Shown: one piece after another, positions 8,447 to 16,836 of the stretch
How positions within the stretch are numbered: the stretch's first letter is position 1
Layout: each line of letters opens with the position of its first letter
Origin: Bacteroidales bacterium UBA1208
GTDB lineage: Bacteria; Bacteroidota; Bacteroidia; Bacteroidales; P3
DNA length: 35,782 bases
Direction of reading: 5' to 3'
NCBI GenBank assembly: GCA_002309955.1
Contig: DBXQ01000064.1
Coordinates: 4,695 to 40,476 of the forward strand
The notes under the pieces: model-generated
Told to the model about the DNA's origin: nothing
What the model saw: only the letters and a program-made list of their open reading frames with translations
Database searches by the model: none
Program-made: the position numbers and the translations under genes

Positions 8447-9685
8447 ATGGCAACAGCAATCGAATTCAACAACGTCTCCAAGCAATACCGGCTTGGCCTC
8501 GTATCCACCAAAACCCTAAGCCACGACATTCATCGATGGTGGACCATAAACATTCGAGGAAAAGAAGACCCCTATTTAAAAATCGGTTCTGAAAACGATA
8601 GGGCTACAAAAGCCGATAGCGAATACGTATGGGCATTGAAAAACATCGACTTCAAGGTAGAGCAAGGCGACGTGGTAGGCATCATAGGTCGAAACGGGGC
8701 TGGCAAAAGCACTTTGCTGAAACTGCTCTCGAAAGTCACTGGACCCACCACTGGTACCATACGTGCCAAAGGTCGCATCGGTTCGCTGCTTGAAGTGGGC
8801 ACAGGATTCCATCCCGAAATGACCGGGCGTGAAAACATATTCCTAAACGGTGCCATACTTGGCATGACAAAAGCCGAAATATCGCGAAAATTAGATGAAA
8901 TTGTTGACTTTAGTGGATGCGAACGATACATAGACACACCCGTCAAACGATACAGCTCCGGCATGACAGTCCGACTGGGATTTGCCGTGGCTGCATTTCT
9001 CGAACCCGAAATATTGGTAGTCGACGAAGTCCTTGCCGTAGGAGACGCTGAATTCCAGAAAAAAGCCATCGGCAAAATGCAAAACGTCAGCCAAGGCGAA
9101 GGACGAACCGTATTGTTCGTCAGCCATAACATGGCAAGCATCCGACAACTCTGCAAAAACGGCATACTGTTAAAAAATGGAACAGTAGAGAAAATGGGAG
9201 ATGTACAGGATGTGGTTGACTACTATCTCAGCAGCATGCAGACCGTAAGTGATTTTAACCGGGAAGGCAACGGTGCCGTCCGCATCACTGACTTTAGAAT
9301 AAGAAATACTTCTATCGCCCTTGGCGAAGATCTTAATATTGAGATTGACATTGAAGCCCTGCAAAATGTTGAGAAAGTCGACATCAGTTTCGACATCAAA
9401 GACGAATCCGAAAAACAAGTAGCCCATGTGGCAAGCAACGACGACGACTACCAAATCAGCCACATGAATCCCGGTGAAAAGAAAACCATTCATTGCGTGA
9501 TAAAAAATGTCAATCTCGCCCCAGGGGGATACACCTCAAGCATATGGATTGGCACCCATTACATCGAATACGACATGGTTCTAAACTGCATCCGATTCAG
9601 CGTAGTGCAAAGCGGCGACTTCATAAAAAGAGTCACACCTTATGACCGGTTTTCAAAAGTGGTGCTGCAATCAAAATGGGAATAA
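8447..9685 (+). CDS. wzt: Polysaccharide ABC exporter ATPase Wzt with C-terminal glycan-binding domain
   Basis: A 412-residue protein. The nucleotide-binding domain carries Walker A GRNGAGKST (81-89), a signature YSSGM (169-173) and Walker B ILVVDE (189-194). A variable polar insertion of about 40 residues lies near the N-terminus (20-60), as often seen in this family. Residues about 260-412 form an extra beta-rich C-terminal domain (beginning GNGAVRITDFRIRN). In studied Wzt proteins such a domain recognises the modified non-reducing end of the finished chain. Its presence suggests that export here depends on a terminal cap or decoration. It overlaps the next glycosyltransferase by ten bases. 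Confidence 0.93.
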   Translation: MATAIEFNNVSKQYRLGLVSTKTLSHDIHRWWTINIRGKEDPYLKIGSENDRATKADSEYVWALKNIDFKVEQGDVVGIIGRNGAGKSTLLKLLSKVTGPTTGTIRAKGRIGSLLEVGTGFHPEMTGRENIFLNGAILGMTKAEISRKLDEIVDFSGCERYIDTPVKRYSSGMTVRLGFAVAAFLEPEILVVDEVLAVGDAEFQKKAIGKMQNVSQGEGRTVLFVSHNMASIRQLCKNGILLKNGTVEKMGDVQDVVDYYLSSMQTVSDFNREGNGAVRITDFRIRNTSIALGEDLNIEIDIEALQNVEKVDISFDIKDESEKQVAHVASNDDDYQISHMNPGEKKTIHCVIKNVNLAPGGYTSSIWIGTHYIEYDMVLNCIRFSVVQSGDFIKRVTPYDRFSKVVLQSKWE

Positions 9686-10761
9686 CAGTGAACAAGACAC
9701 CCACACCCGTGCTTAGCATACTGGTTATATCACATAACCAGAAAGATTTATTGCCAAGATGCCTTGACAGCGTGCTGTGCCAGAAGCTCAGCGTGTCCTA
9801 CGAAGTAATCGTCTCTGACGACAGATCCACAGACGGAACATGGGAACTCATTCAAGAATACGAAAAAAGATATCCTGGCATCGTAAAAGGAGTAAAATGT
9901 AATTCTGACCTATGCAACCCATCCACACGCTCGGAACGGTGCGGATGGAACAAAGCCACCGTATACAAACACTCACAAGGAGATTTTTTTGTAAACATCG
10001 ATGCCGACGACTATCTACGAAGCGACGACATTTACCAGCACCAACTTGACTTGCTCATGGATAACCCTACCTGCTCCATGTGCCAGCAACGCATATGGCA
10101 GGTGACCGACGGAAAACCCATCGAAACAGGCTATGCCTGGCCTGTCCACCCCAAACTGAAAGAAGGGGCGATTCTCACCCCCGCTGAAGCCATACTCAAC
10201 GGAATCTATGGACTCAACCCCACATACATGATTCGGCGAAACCGCGCAGAAAACCCTGCTGAAAAATACGGCAGACTGTACGACGACACAATAATAACAC
10301 TCTATCACATGCAATATGGCAACATAGTCTTCACCGACCGTGCTGACTATGTATGGGTACAATACAGCAACAGCATCAGCAATTCTGACAAGGGAGATGA
10401 ACGCGAATTACTATACGCTATCCTTCCATATCAGCATGCACTACTCATCCCCAAGTTTGCAGACCTATTCATGTCTGTTGCCAACCTTCCACTTCTACAC
10501 ACCCTTAAAAAATCTCTTTTGGGGAAAATAGAGCTACAGCAAAACACAATACAATATCTGACACAATTCGAAGGCTTTATATTCCAATACTACGCAAAAG
10601 GTCAGAAAGGTCTTAAAAACAGAATACGGTTGGCTCGCTCACTCATACTATACAGACAGATACGAAAAGGAAAGAAAACAGACGAAAGAGCCAGGAATAA
10701 ACTATACCAATTGCTAATAGGTGATAAAACCAACCGAAAAGATGAAAATTCATATGTATAA
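9676..10761 (+). CDS. GT2 family glycosyltransferase
   Basis: A 361-residue GT-A enzyme: VLSILVISHNQ at 12-22, the DDRSTDG nucleotide-binding motif at 48-54 and the metal-binding IDADDY at 108-113. The C-terminal third is rich in basic residues and probably binds the membrane surface. The ATG at 9676 overlaps the end of wzt by ten bases; a GTG at 9688, just after the wzt stop, is a possible alternative and would remove four residues. Donor and linkage are unknown. Being coupled to wzt, it is likely to be one of the chain-building or capping enzymes. Confidence 0.9.
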   Translation: MGITVNKTPTPVLSILVISHNQKDLLPRCLDSVLCQKLSVSYEVIVSDDRSTDGTWELIQEYEKRYPGIVKGVKCNSDLCNPSTRSERCGWNKATVYKHSQGDFFVNIDADDYLRSDDIYQHQLDLLMDNPTCSMCQQRIWQVTDGKPIETGYAWPVHPKLKEGAILTPAEAILNGIYGLNPTYMIRRNRAENPAEKYGRLYDDTIITLYHMQYGNIVFTDRADYVWVQYSNSISNSDKGDERELLYAILPYQHALLIPKFADLFMSVANLPLLHTLKKSLLGKIELQQNTIQYLTQFEGFIFQYYAKGQKGLKNRIRLARSLILYRQIRKGKKTDERARNKLYQLLIGDKTNRKDENSYV

Positions 10762-10825
10762 TATTCATCTGTCTAACGACTCTCACCACATCAACGGATA
10801 AATAGAAACGCCTCTCAAACAGTCA

Positions 10826-11761
10826 ATGAACCATCCTACAACCCCGCTCGTTAGTATTTGTTGTCTCACATACAATCACGCACAATACATACACCAATGC
10901 ATCCAAGGATTTCTCATGCAGCGAACTACATTCCCTGTTGAAATCCTAATTCATGACGATGCCTCAACCGACGGAACCGCCGGTATACTTCACGAATACC
11001 AGCACCAATATCCTGACAAGATATTCCCGCTTTACGAAACACAGAACCAATACTCCAACGGCTATCAGAACCTCATGGACATAGAGTTCAATTACTCCAG
11101 AGCACGAGGTAAATACATTGCTTACTGCGAAGGCGACGACTACTGGACCGACCCGCTAAAGCTTCAGAAACAAGTCGACTTCATGGAATCACACCCAGAC
11201 TACTCCGTATGCTTCCACCGCTGCAAACATCTTAATACCTACACAGGACAATTAAGTAACGACTATTGCAGCCGCTACTTCGCTCAGAATGAAGATGGTG
11301 TCGACATCTCATTCGAGATGTTTTTCGACAGATGGATTACCCAACCCCTCACAATGCTTTTCCGGACTGCAGACTTCAATCCAGAATGGCAAAAGAGGTA
11401 TCACTATTATCGCGATATGCACGAGATATACCATTTGCTAAATGTCGGCAAAGGATATCTATTCGCCTTCGTCGGAGGTGTCTACCGCTATCACCACGGA
11501 GGTATCCACAGCATGCTGACCGATGCCCAGTTCTGCAAAACTGCTCTCCCCATCGACAAAGAATTCTACAAGGTCAACCCTTCTCCCTTTACAAAAAAGA
11601 ACTACCTTGAGACTCTATCTGACTGCATCATATACTACGCTAAACACAACAAACGACAGGCTATTCGGCTGATGATTGACTACTTCAACCTCTCCCACGA
11701 TTTCCGAGCCACCTCAAAATTCGCCCTTTTTATCATCAAACAGTTGCGAATGCGTAAATAA
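10826..11761 (+). CDS. GT2 family glycosyltransferase
   Basis: A 311-residue enzyme with LVSICCLTYNH (8-18), HDDASTDG (43-50) and the EGDDYWTDP motif (102-110), the form of the DxD region typical of one large GT2 subgroup in Bacteroidetes polysaccharide loci. It is predicted to act in the cytoplasm on lipid-linked glycan. A 64-nt gap separates it from the previous gene. It is followed by the first copy of the intergenic repeat family described below, which marks the junction with the acyl-activation block. Confidence 0.9.
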   Translation: MNHPTTPLVSICCLTYNHAQYIHQCIQGFLMQRTTFPVEILIHDDASTDGTAGILHEYQHQYPDKIFPLYETQNQYSNGYQNLMDIEFNYSRARGKYIAYCEGDDYWTDPLKLQKQVDFMESHPDYSVCFHRCKHLNTYTGQLSNDYCSRYFAQNEDGVDISFEMFFDRWITQPLTMLFRTADFNPEWQKRYHYYRDMHEIYHLLNVGKGYLFAFVGGVYRYHHGGIHSMLTDAQFCKTALPIDKEFYKVNPSPFTKKNYLETLSDCIIYYAKHNKRQAIRLMIDYFNLSHDFRATSKFALFIIKQLRMRK

Positions 11762-11837
11762 ATGAATGTGTAACTATGTAAATGTGTTAACGCGTATAAC
11801 GATTAACAAATTAATGAATTAAAATTAACGTATTAAC
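11762..11837 (+). repeat. Intergenic repeat family, copy 1 (forward)
   Basis: The whole gap between the GT2 gene and the adenylation gene consists of this element. Its core ATGTGTTAACGCG at 11782 followed by GATTAACAAATT (11801-11812) matches the family pattern TGAATGTGTTAACGTG, then AAATCGATTAACGAATT. It starts directly after the upstream stop codon. Confidence 0.7.
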
Positions 11838-11842
11838 CCAAG

Positions 11843-13375
11843 ATGCCTACGATGCAATTTAGACAACAGGTGCTCCAACCGCTGGTACAGAATTTCAATC
11901 TGCATCCAGATGCCCATGCATTTTTCATAAAAAATCAATACTACACCTACTTGCAACTATCAGAAACGATACAATCTATCCGTACAGCTCTACAAAGCCA
12001 TTCTCAATCCCACCAAACAAAAATAGCAGCCCTGTTAGTTAACGACGACATCGAAACCTACGCCTCAATCCTCGCACTATGGTTCGAGGGCTACGCCTAT
12101 GTACCCCTCCACCCCCTCCAACCCGACGAACGGAATCTCAACATTATACAGCAAACCCAACCAGCATTGCTGCTCCATTCCCAAACAACAAGTACATTAG
12201 TCGACACCATCAAACAACATACTTTCGAAACGCTGTGCACCACTCAACTCACTCCCGCAGGCTCCATGCTTCTACATGACACTCCAACCGATGATCGCCA
12301 ATTAGCCTATATTCTCTTCACCTCGGGCAGTACAGGTGCACCCAAAGGCGTATGCATCTCACGCCTCAACCTCGCCTCGTTTCTCCATTCATTTGGGGAA
12401 ACAGGCATCACTATCACTCCCACCGACCGATGCCTGCAAACTTTCGACCTCACCTTCGATGTAAGTATCCAAGCATTCCTCATACCCCTCCTCAAAGGTG
12501 CATGCGTCTACACTGTCCCTTACGGTCAAATCAAGTACATCTATGCCGCGGCACTTCTGATGGAACACCAGCTCACTTTCGCCCCGATGGCACCCTCGAT
12601 GCTCACTTACCTCAAGCCTTATTTCGGTCAGATTGACCTTCAAAGCCTCAAAACAACCATACTCACCGCTGAAGCCTGCCCCATAGACCTGACCGAAGAC
12701 TGGTACCGTTGCGCTACAAACACCGACATCTACGACTTCTACGGCCCCACCGAAGGAACAATCTACTGTACATACTACAAACTGCATAAAAAAGGCCAAA
12801 ACCTCGCACCAAACGGAATCGTTGCCATCGGAAAACCCATGCCGGGCATAGCAGCAGCCATTATCGACGAGAACAACAACATATTGCCATCAGGTCAAAA
12901 GGGCGAGCTCTGCATCGCCGGGAACCAAATAACACAAGGCTATTGGCAAAATGCTGAACAAAACCGCCAGATATTCATATCCTTAAAAAGCCAAGACAAA
13001 ACCACACAGTACTACCGTACAGGCGACCTCTGCTCTTTCACTGACGACGGCAACCTGCTATACTACGGACGCATCGACCAACAAGCAAAGATACAGGGCT
13101 ATCGCGTTGAACTCGGCGAAATCGAGTACCACGCCAGAAAATACTATGGAAACGACCATCGCTCCATCGCCATTGCCTACACCGACAATGCCAACCTCAC
13201 AGAAATAGCACTATTCATCGAAAAAAAGCAATCTGACACAAACGAACTAAAGGCATACTTACAAACCAAGCTGCCTCCCTATATGATACCCTCCACTATC
13301 ATCTACCTCGAATCTTTCCCCCTTAACAAATCCGAAAAGATAGACAGAACCGCTCTCAAAAAGCTTCTTAGTTGA
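11843..13375 (+). CDS. Amino acid/acyl adenylation enzyme (NRPS A-domain or DltA-like, stand-alone)
   Basis: A 510-residue adenylate-forming enzyme with all core motifs: A3 LFTSGSTGAPKGV (158-170), A5 YGPTEGTIY (300-308), A7 YRTGDL (391-396), A8 around GYRVELGEIE (419-428) and A10 NKSEKIDR with the catalytic Lys at about 499. Family role: activation of an amino acid (or another carboxylic acid) with ATP and loading onto the phosphopantetheine arm of a carrier protein. A free-standing carrier lies at 16522. The pocket segment FDLTFDVSIQAF (201-212) retains the Asp that binds the alpha-amino group in amino-acid-activating domains, which favours an amino acid substrate; which one cannot be told. 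The gene ends in a TGATG junction with the GNAT gene. It is unlikely to be part of a multimodular synthetase, since no condensation domain is present. Confidence 0.9.
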   Translation: MPTMQFRQQVLQPLVQNFNLHPDAHAFFIKNQYYTYLQLSETIQSIRTALQSHSQSHQTKIAALLVNDDIETYASILALWFEGYAYVPLHPLQPDERNLNIIQQTQPALLLHSQTTSTLVDTIKQHTFETLCTTQLTPAGSMLLHDTPTDDRQLAYILFTSGSTGAPKGVCISRLNLASFLHSFGETGITITPTDRCLQTFDLTFDVSIQAFLIPLLKGACVYTVPYGQIKYIYAAALLMEHQLTFAPMAPSMLTYLKPYFGQIDLQSLKTTILTAEACPIDLTEDWYRCATNTDIYDFYGPTEGTIYCTYYKLHKKGQNLAPNGIVAIGKPMPGIAAAIIDENNNILPSGQKGELCIAGNQITQGYWQNAEQNRQIFISLKSQDKTTQYYRTGDLCSFTDDGNLLYYGRIDQQAKIQGYRVELGEIEYHARKYYGNDHRSIAIAYTDNANLTEIALFIEKKQSDTNELKAYLQTKLPPYMIPSTIIYLESFPLNKSEKIDRTALKKLLS

Positions 13376-14427
13376 TGGACAACATCGAAATCAAAACATA
13401 CACGGCACAACAAATAACCGACTGGATTGACAGCAAGAGCACCACACCGAGTCTGTCCGAGGCACTCATCACCAAAACCCGGGCAGCAGCCATCGTTAAC
13501 AACCCGTACATGTCGCCTGACGACCCCGTCGTAGCTGCCATCTTCCACGGCAATCAACCCGTGACATTCACAGCAATCTTCCCCGATCTAATCAACCAAC
13601 AACCCTACGTATGGTTCAGCACCCTCTGGTGCCACCCTGACCACAGAGGTAAAGGCTACCCCCTCATTGCCATCGGAACCCTCGTCGAACACTACTCGCC
13701 ACAAAAATGCATGGACTCCTACGGGGCACCCGAAACCATAGAAATATTCAAATACTTCGGCCACCAAAACACTTTCTTCCCAGAATACAAACACACACTT
13801 ATCACACCCGTTCCTCTCAGCATAAAAAAAACAATAAAGTGCTGCATTAAAAAATCATGGGCAGCACAAATCAACCGGAAGAAACTAAAACAGCATATCG
13901 GGGGAACTGACTACGTCATCGAATACACTAACAGAATAGACAATCCCACCTACAACTTCATCCAACAACACGCCAACAAAGACCTCTTCCCCCGTACACG
14001 TGAAATGCTTAACTGGATTCTCTCAAACCCTTTCAAACACACTGCCCCGCTCATACAAAAAACCGAAAACATAAATCCTTTCCCTGATAACGAAGAAAAC
14101 TACTGGCTCAGCGGTATCACAATAAAAAGCAATAACCAAATAGTTGGATTCTACATCATCCGGTGCACCAGCCAGGAACTATCAGTCAAATATCTATACT
14201 ATTCTCCACAACACACCAACCTCGTCTTCAACACCATACTGCACCACATCCTCAAACTCCACTCCACATCATTCACCACACGCAGCCTCTCCTTGTCCGA
14301 CTACATCAACTCATACCGCATCTTTAATCACCGACAAACAATCCAAATCTCATACTCCCTCCCACCCACCTTCCCAGTCAACCCTGCGGCACAACCACAA
14401 GGAGGCGACGGAGACGCATTCGTGTAA
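13375..14427 (+). CDS. GNAT-fold acyltransferase, possibly two-domain
   Basis: A 350-residue protein. Residues about 35-140 contain the GNAT acyl-donor-binding motif HPDHRGKGYPLIA (87-99) after a beta strand (VWFSTLW). The remaining 200 residues (including NYWLSGITIKSNNQIVGFYIIR) look like a second, degenerate acyltransferase-like half. It starts within the stop codon of the adenylation gene (TGATG), so an acyl or aminoacyl transfer from the carrier to a sugar is the simplest reading, although acetyl-CoA could also be the donor. The ATG at 13375 is preferred to the TTG three bases upstream. The C-terminal tail is low-complexity (Pro/Gln/Gly). The exact family was not recognised. Confidence 0.65.
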   Translation: MDNIEIKTYTAQQITDWIDSKSTTPSLSEALITKTRAAAIVNNPYMSPDDPVVAAIFHGNQPVTFTAIFPDLINQQPYVWFSTLWCHPDHRGKGYPLIAIGTLVEHYSPQKCMDSYGAPETIEIFKYFGHQNTFFPEYKHTLITPVPLSIKKTIKCCIKKSWAAQINRKKLKQHIGGTDYVIEYTNRIDNPTYNFIQQHANKDLFPRTREMLNWILSNPFKHTAPLIQKTENINPFPDNEENYWLSGITIKSNNQIVGFYIIRCTSQELSVKYLYYSPQHTNLVFNTILHHILKLHSTSFTTRSLSLSDYINSYRIFNHRQTIQISYSLPPTFPVNPAAQPQGGDGDAFV

Positions 14428-14447
14428 ACAAAGTTTTAAAGGTTTTT

Positions 14448-14490
14448 GAATTTGTTAATCTGATTTACACATTCATACATTAACACATTT
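14448..14490 (-). repeat. Intergenic repeat family, copy 2 (inverted)
   Basis: GAATTTGTTAATC then GATTTACACATTC and ATTAACACATTT is the reverse complement of the family pattern. It fills much of the gap between the GNAT and DUF1919 genes. Confidence 0.65.
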
Positions 14491-14524
14491 TTTAAATCTT
14501 TCAAACTTTTTCAACTAATCCTCT

Positions 14525-15193
14525 ATGGTAAACCAACGCAAAACAACCCCATTGCTCAAAATATCCCGGCATGCCTTTCGCACATACAACAGGCTACGTC
14601 TTCGCAACCGCAACTTTACGTTAATTACAAACACATGTATCGGAGGCATTATCTATCACGAATTAGGCCTGCAGTTCCTCTCACCCACCATTAACTGCGG
14701 AATCCGCAGCCATGAACAATTCTTCATATTCTGCACCCACCTACAACACTACACCTCCCTCCCGCTGACATTCATCCAAAGCGAATGGAACTACCCTGTC
14801 GCCATCCTCAAAGGCGACTATGGCGACATCACCATATACTTCTCACACTACAAAAACCAACAACAAGCCAACAACAAATGGGAACAACGAAAAAAAAGAA
14901 TCAACTGGAATAACATAATCATCGTAATGGACGGCGACAACTGCACAGACCAACAGATTGCCGCTTTCGACAAAATACCACACTTGCATAAAGTCATCTA
15001 CACTATCCGGCCAAAGCAAAGCCACCCCTCCGAATTTCCCATTACAGACTCCCGCTATCAACCTACACAACTACTCGAATACGGCCTTCTCAACAACTCC
15101 CTGCGTTGGTACGAACTCCTTGATATCGTCCGATTCCTCAACACCGGACAGAAACAAGCCAACCCCATCCTAAAACTACTGCACACGAAATAA
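14525..15193 (+). CDS. DUF1919-type exopolysaccharide biosynthesis protein
   Basis: A 222-residue protein matching my memory of the DUF1919 family. It has an N-terminal NFTLITNTCIGGIIYHELGL segment (residues about 29-48), then SPTINCGI, and a central ITIYFSHYK...WEQRKKRINW motif (about 98-126). Members occur in capsule and exopolysaccharide loci; their biochemical role is not established, and they are often assumed to modify or transfer onto glycans. No signal peptide or membrane segment is visible. Here it sits between the GNAT and the ATP-grasp genes, with a copy of the intergenic repeat on each side, so it appears to be a separately acquired module. Confidence 0.75.
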   Translation: MVNQRKTTPLLKISRHAFRTYNRLRLRNRNFTLITNTCIGGIIYHELGLQFLSPTINCGIRSHEQFFIFCTHLQHYTSLPLTFIQSEWNYPVAILKGDYGDITIYFSHYKNQQQANNKWEQRKKRINWNNIIIVMDGDNCTDQQIAAFDKIPHLHKVIYTIRPKQSHPSEFPITDSRYQPTQLLEYGLLNNSLRWYELLDIVRFLNTGQKQANPILKLLHTK

Positions 15194-15199
15194 CCATTT

Positions 15200-15231
15200 G
15201 AATTCGTTAATCGATTTACACATTAACACAT
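15200..15231 (-). repeat. Intergenic repeat family, copy 3 (inverted)
   Basis: GAATTCGTTAATCG followed by ATTTACACATTAACACAT is a near-perfect reverse complement of the forward consensus. It occupies most of the 51-nt gap between the DUF1919 and ATP-grasp genes. Confidence 0.7.
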
Positions 15232-15244
15232 TTTTTTGATTGGT

Positions 15245-16447
15245 ATGCAGAAAAAAATAATGCTCCTCGGAGGCATCCGCTATATCATCCCAGTCATCAA
15301 AGCCGCTCACCAACAAGGCTACTATGTCATCACAGCAGACAATGTTCCAGACAACGTAGCACATCAGTACAGCGACGAATATGTCAATGTTAGCATAGTT
15401 GACAAAGAGGCCGTACTCCAAGTGGCCGAAGCCAAGAAAATCGATGGCATCATGTCCTTCGGCGTCGACCCGGGAGTAGTAAGTGCCTCCTACGTACAGG
15501 AAAAAATGGGACTCCACTCGTTCGGACCATACCAGTCCGTCTGTATCCTACAAAACAAGGACAGATTCCGTGCATTTCTGACCGACCATGGATTCAACGC
15601 ACCGCAAGCAAAAGGTTATTCAAACTTTGCCGATGCCTTGGCAGACAAAAACAGCTTCCACTACCCCGTCATCGTAAAACCCACTGATTCCGCAGGTTCT
15701 AAAGGCGTTACACGTGTCAACAATCCGGATGAACTTGAGAAAGCAATCCCGCTCGCATTCGAAAAATCATTATCCAAACATATCATCATTGAGGATTTCC
15801 TCCGCCCCCAAGGCCATCCCTCCGATACCGACTGCCTCTCAGTCAATGGGAAACTGGCATTTGTAAGTTTCAACGCCCAGCGGTTCGACCGTCAGGCGGC
15901 AAACCCCTTCACTCCTTCAGCATACAGTTGGCCGTCAAGCTTTACCCCCGAACAGGAATCCTATCTGACATCCGAGATACAAAGACTAATCACCTTGCTC
16001 GACATGAAAACTGCCGTATTTAACATAGAAACACGCATAGGGGAGAACGGGAAACCTTACATCATGGAAGTCTCACCCCGTGGAGGTGGAAATCGGCTGT
16101 GCGAAATGTTGAGACAAGCTACCAACGTAGACCTAATTACTTTCATAACACGCTATGCCGTCGGCGACACAAACGAAAAAATCCAACAAAAGCCATACAA
16201 TGGTAATTGGGCAGAAATAATCCTCCACGCCAATAAAAAAGGGAAATTCCAAAGCCTCGAAGTGTCCGACTCATTCAGTGGACAAATAATCGAAACCGAC
16301 CTTTGGGTAAACAAAGGTGACGAAGTGAACCCTTTCCACGGTGCAAACGATACCATTGGCACCATGATACTCAAATTCAACAGCCAAAGCGATATGCACC
16401 ACGCTTTGGACAACATCACCTCATGGCTTGAAATAAAAGTCATCTGA
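15245..16447 (+). CDS. ATP-grasp carboxylate-amine ligase
   Basis: A 400-residue ATP-grasp enzyme. An N-terminal Rossmann-like preATP-grasp part begins MLLGG and contains VITADNVPDN. The ATP-binding strands include PVIVKPTDSAGSKGV (141-155) and IIIEDF (180-185). The metal-binding end has FNIETRIGENG (259-269) and IMEVSPRGGGNR (273-284). Family chemistry: activation of a carboxylate as acyl phosphate and ligation to an amine or thiol. In this context it could make an amide between an amino acid and a sugar or build a dipeptide precursor; the substrate is unknown. The ATG at 15245 is chosen over the TTG at 15236 because that lies in the T-run at the end of the repeat. The gene ends 3 nt before copy 4 of the repeat. 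Confidence 0.85.
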   Translation: MQKKIMLLGGIRYIIPVIKAAHQQGYYVITADNVPDNVAHQYSDEYVNVSIVDKEAVLQVAEAKKIDGIMSFGVDPGVVSASYVQEKMGLHSFGPYQSVCILQNKDRFRAFLTDHGFNAPQAKGYSNFADALADKNSFHYPVIVKPTDSAGSKGVTRVNNPDELEKAIPLAFEKSLSKHIIIEDFLRPQGHPSDTDCLSVNGKLAFVSFNAQRFDRQAANPFTPSAYSWPSSFTPEQESYLTSEIQRLITLLDMKTAVFNIETRIGENGKPYIMEVSPRGGGNRLCEMLRQATNVDLITFITRYAVGDTNEKIQQKPYNGNWAEIILHANKKGKFQSLEVSDSFSGQIIETDLWVNKGDEVNPFHGANDTIGTMILKFNSQSDMHHALDNITSWLEIKVI

Positions 16448-16450
16448 TGA

Positions 16451-16489
16451 ACGTGTGAATGTGTTAACGTGTAAATAAAATAATGAATT
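16451..16489 (+). repeat. Intergenic repeat family, copy 4 (forward)
   Basis: The segment ACGTGTGAATGTGTTAACG, continuing GTGTAAAT, differs from copy 5 by only two bases over 26 nt. Together the two copies flank the carrier-protein gene as direct repeats about 330 nt apart. Its right end covers an ATG (16483) that would extend the carrier gene, which argues against that start. Confidence 0.75.
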
Positions 16490-16521
16490 CAAATAGTTTA
16501 ACGTTTTCAACGAATAATATT

Positions 16522-16788
16522 ATGGACAACATAACTCACGACGATGTAATCCAAACAATCCAGCAGCTGGCACGAAACGTCTTTGCTGACCCTAATTTAC
16601 AGCTTTCAGATGAGATGAGTCCTGCCAATTTGCCAGCATGGACTTCCCTGACTTACACCCAGCTTTTAACGGAGATCGAGGTTGCCTACAACATTAAATT
16701 CAAAATAACTGACATCATTAAGATGCAAAACATGGGAGCCATAATCAACGCCACTCTTGAACGTGTTAGTGAATGTATAAATGTGTGA
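16522..16788 (+). CDS. Acyl/peptidyl carrier protein
   Basis: An 88-residue acidic, helical protein of carrier-protein size. The phosphopantetheine attachment serine is Ser42 in PAWTSLTYTQLLTEIE (39-50 and on), the equivalent of the DSL motif with Thr in place of Asp. IKFKITDI follows, as in DltC-like carriers (SLT...IE...I.F). It would carry the residue activated by the adenylation enzyme at 11843. Activation needs a phosphopantetheinyl transferase, which is not in this window. The start at 16522 is preferred to the in-frame ATG at 16483, which lies in repeat copy 4. The last residues (after about position 79) and the stop codon are read out of repeat copy 5, so the original C-terminus may have been altered. 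Confidence 0.8.
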   Translation: MDNITHDDVIQTIQQLARNVFADPNLQLSDEMSPANLPAWTSLTYTQLLTEIEVAYNIKFKITDIIKMQNMGAIINATLERVSECINV

Positions 16789-16819
16789 ATGTGTTAACGT
16801 GCAAATCGATTAACGAATT
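16761..16819 (+). repeat. Intergenic repeat family, copy 5 (forward)
   Basis: Contains GTGAATGTGTTAACGTGC, then AAATCGATTAACGAATT, the best match to the family pattern. It begins inside the end of the carrier gene and supplies its stop codon (TGA at 16786-16788). Confidence 0.75.
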
Positions 16820-16836
16820 AGCAGATTCAAAGAACG

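Noticed and set aside
8572..9165. 197-codon frame antisense to wzt
   Set aside because: It mirrors the conserved ABC domain on the other strand; codon pattern and low-complexity translation (Ser/Pro/Arg-rich) mark it as a shadow.
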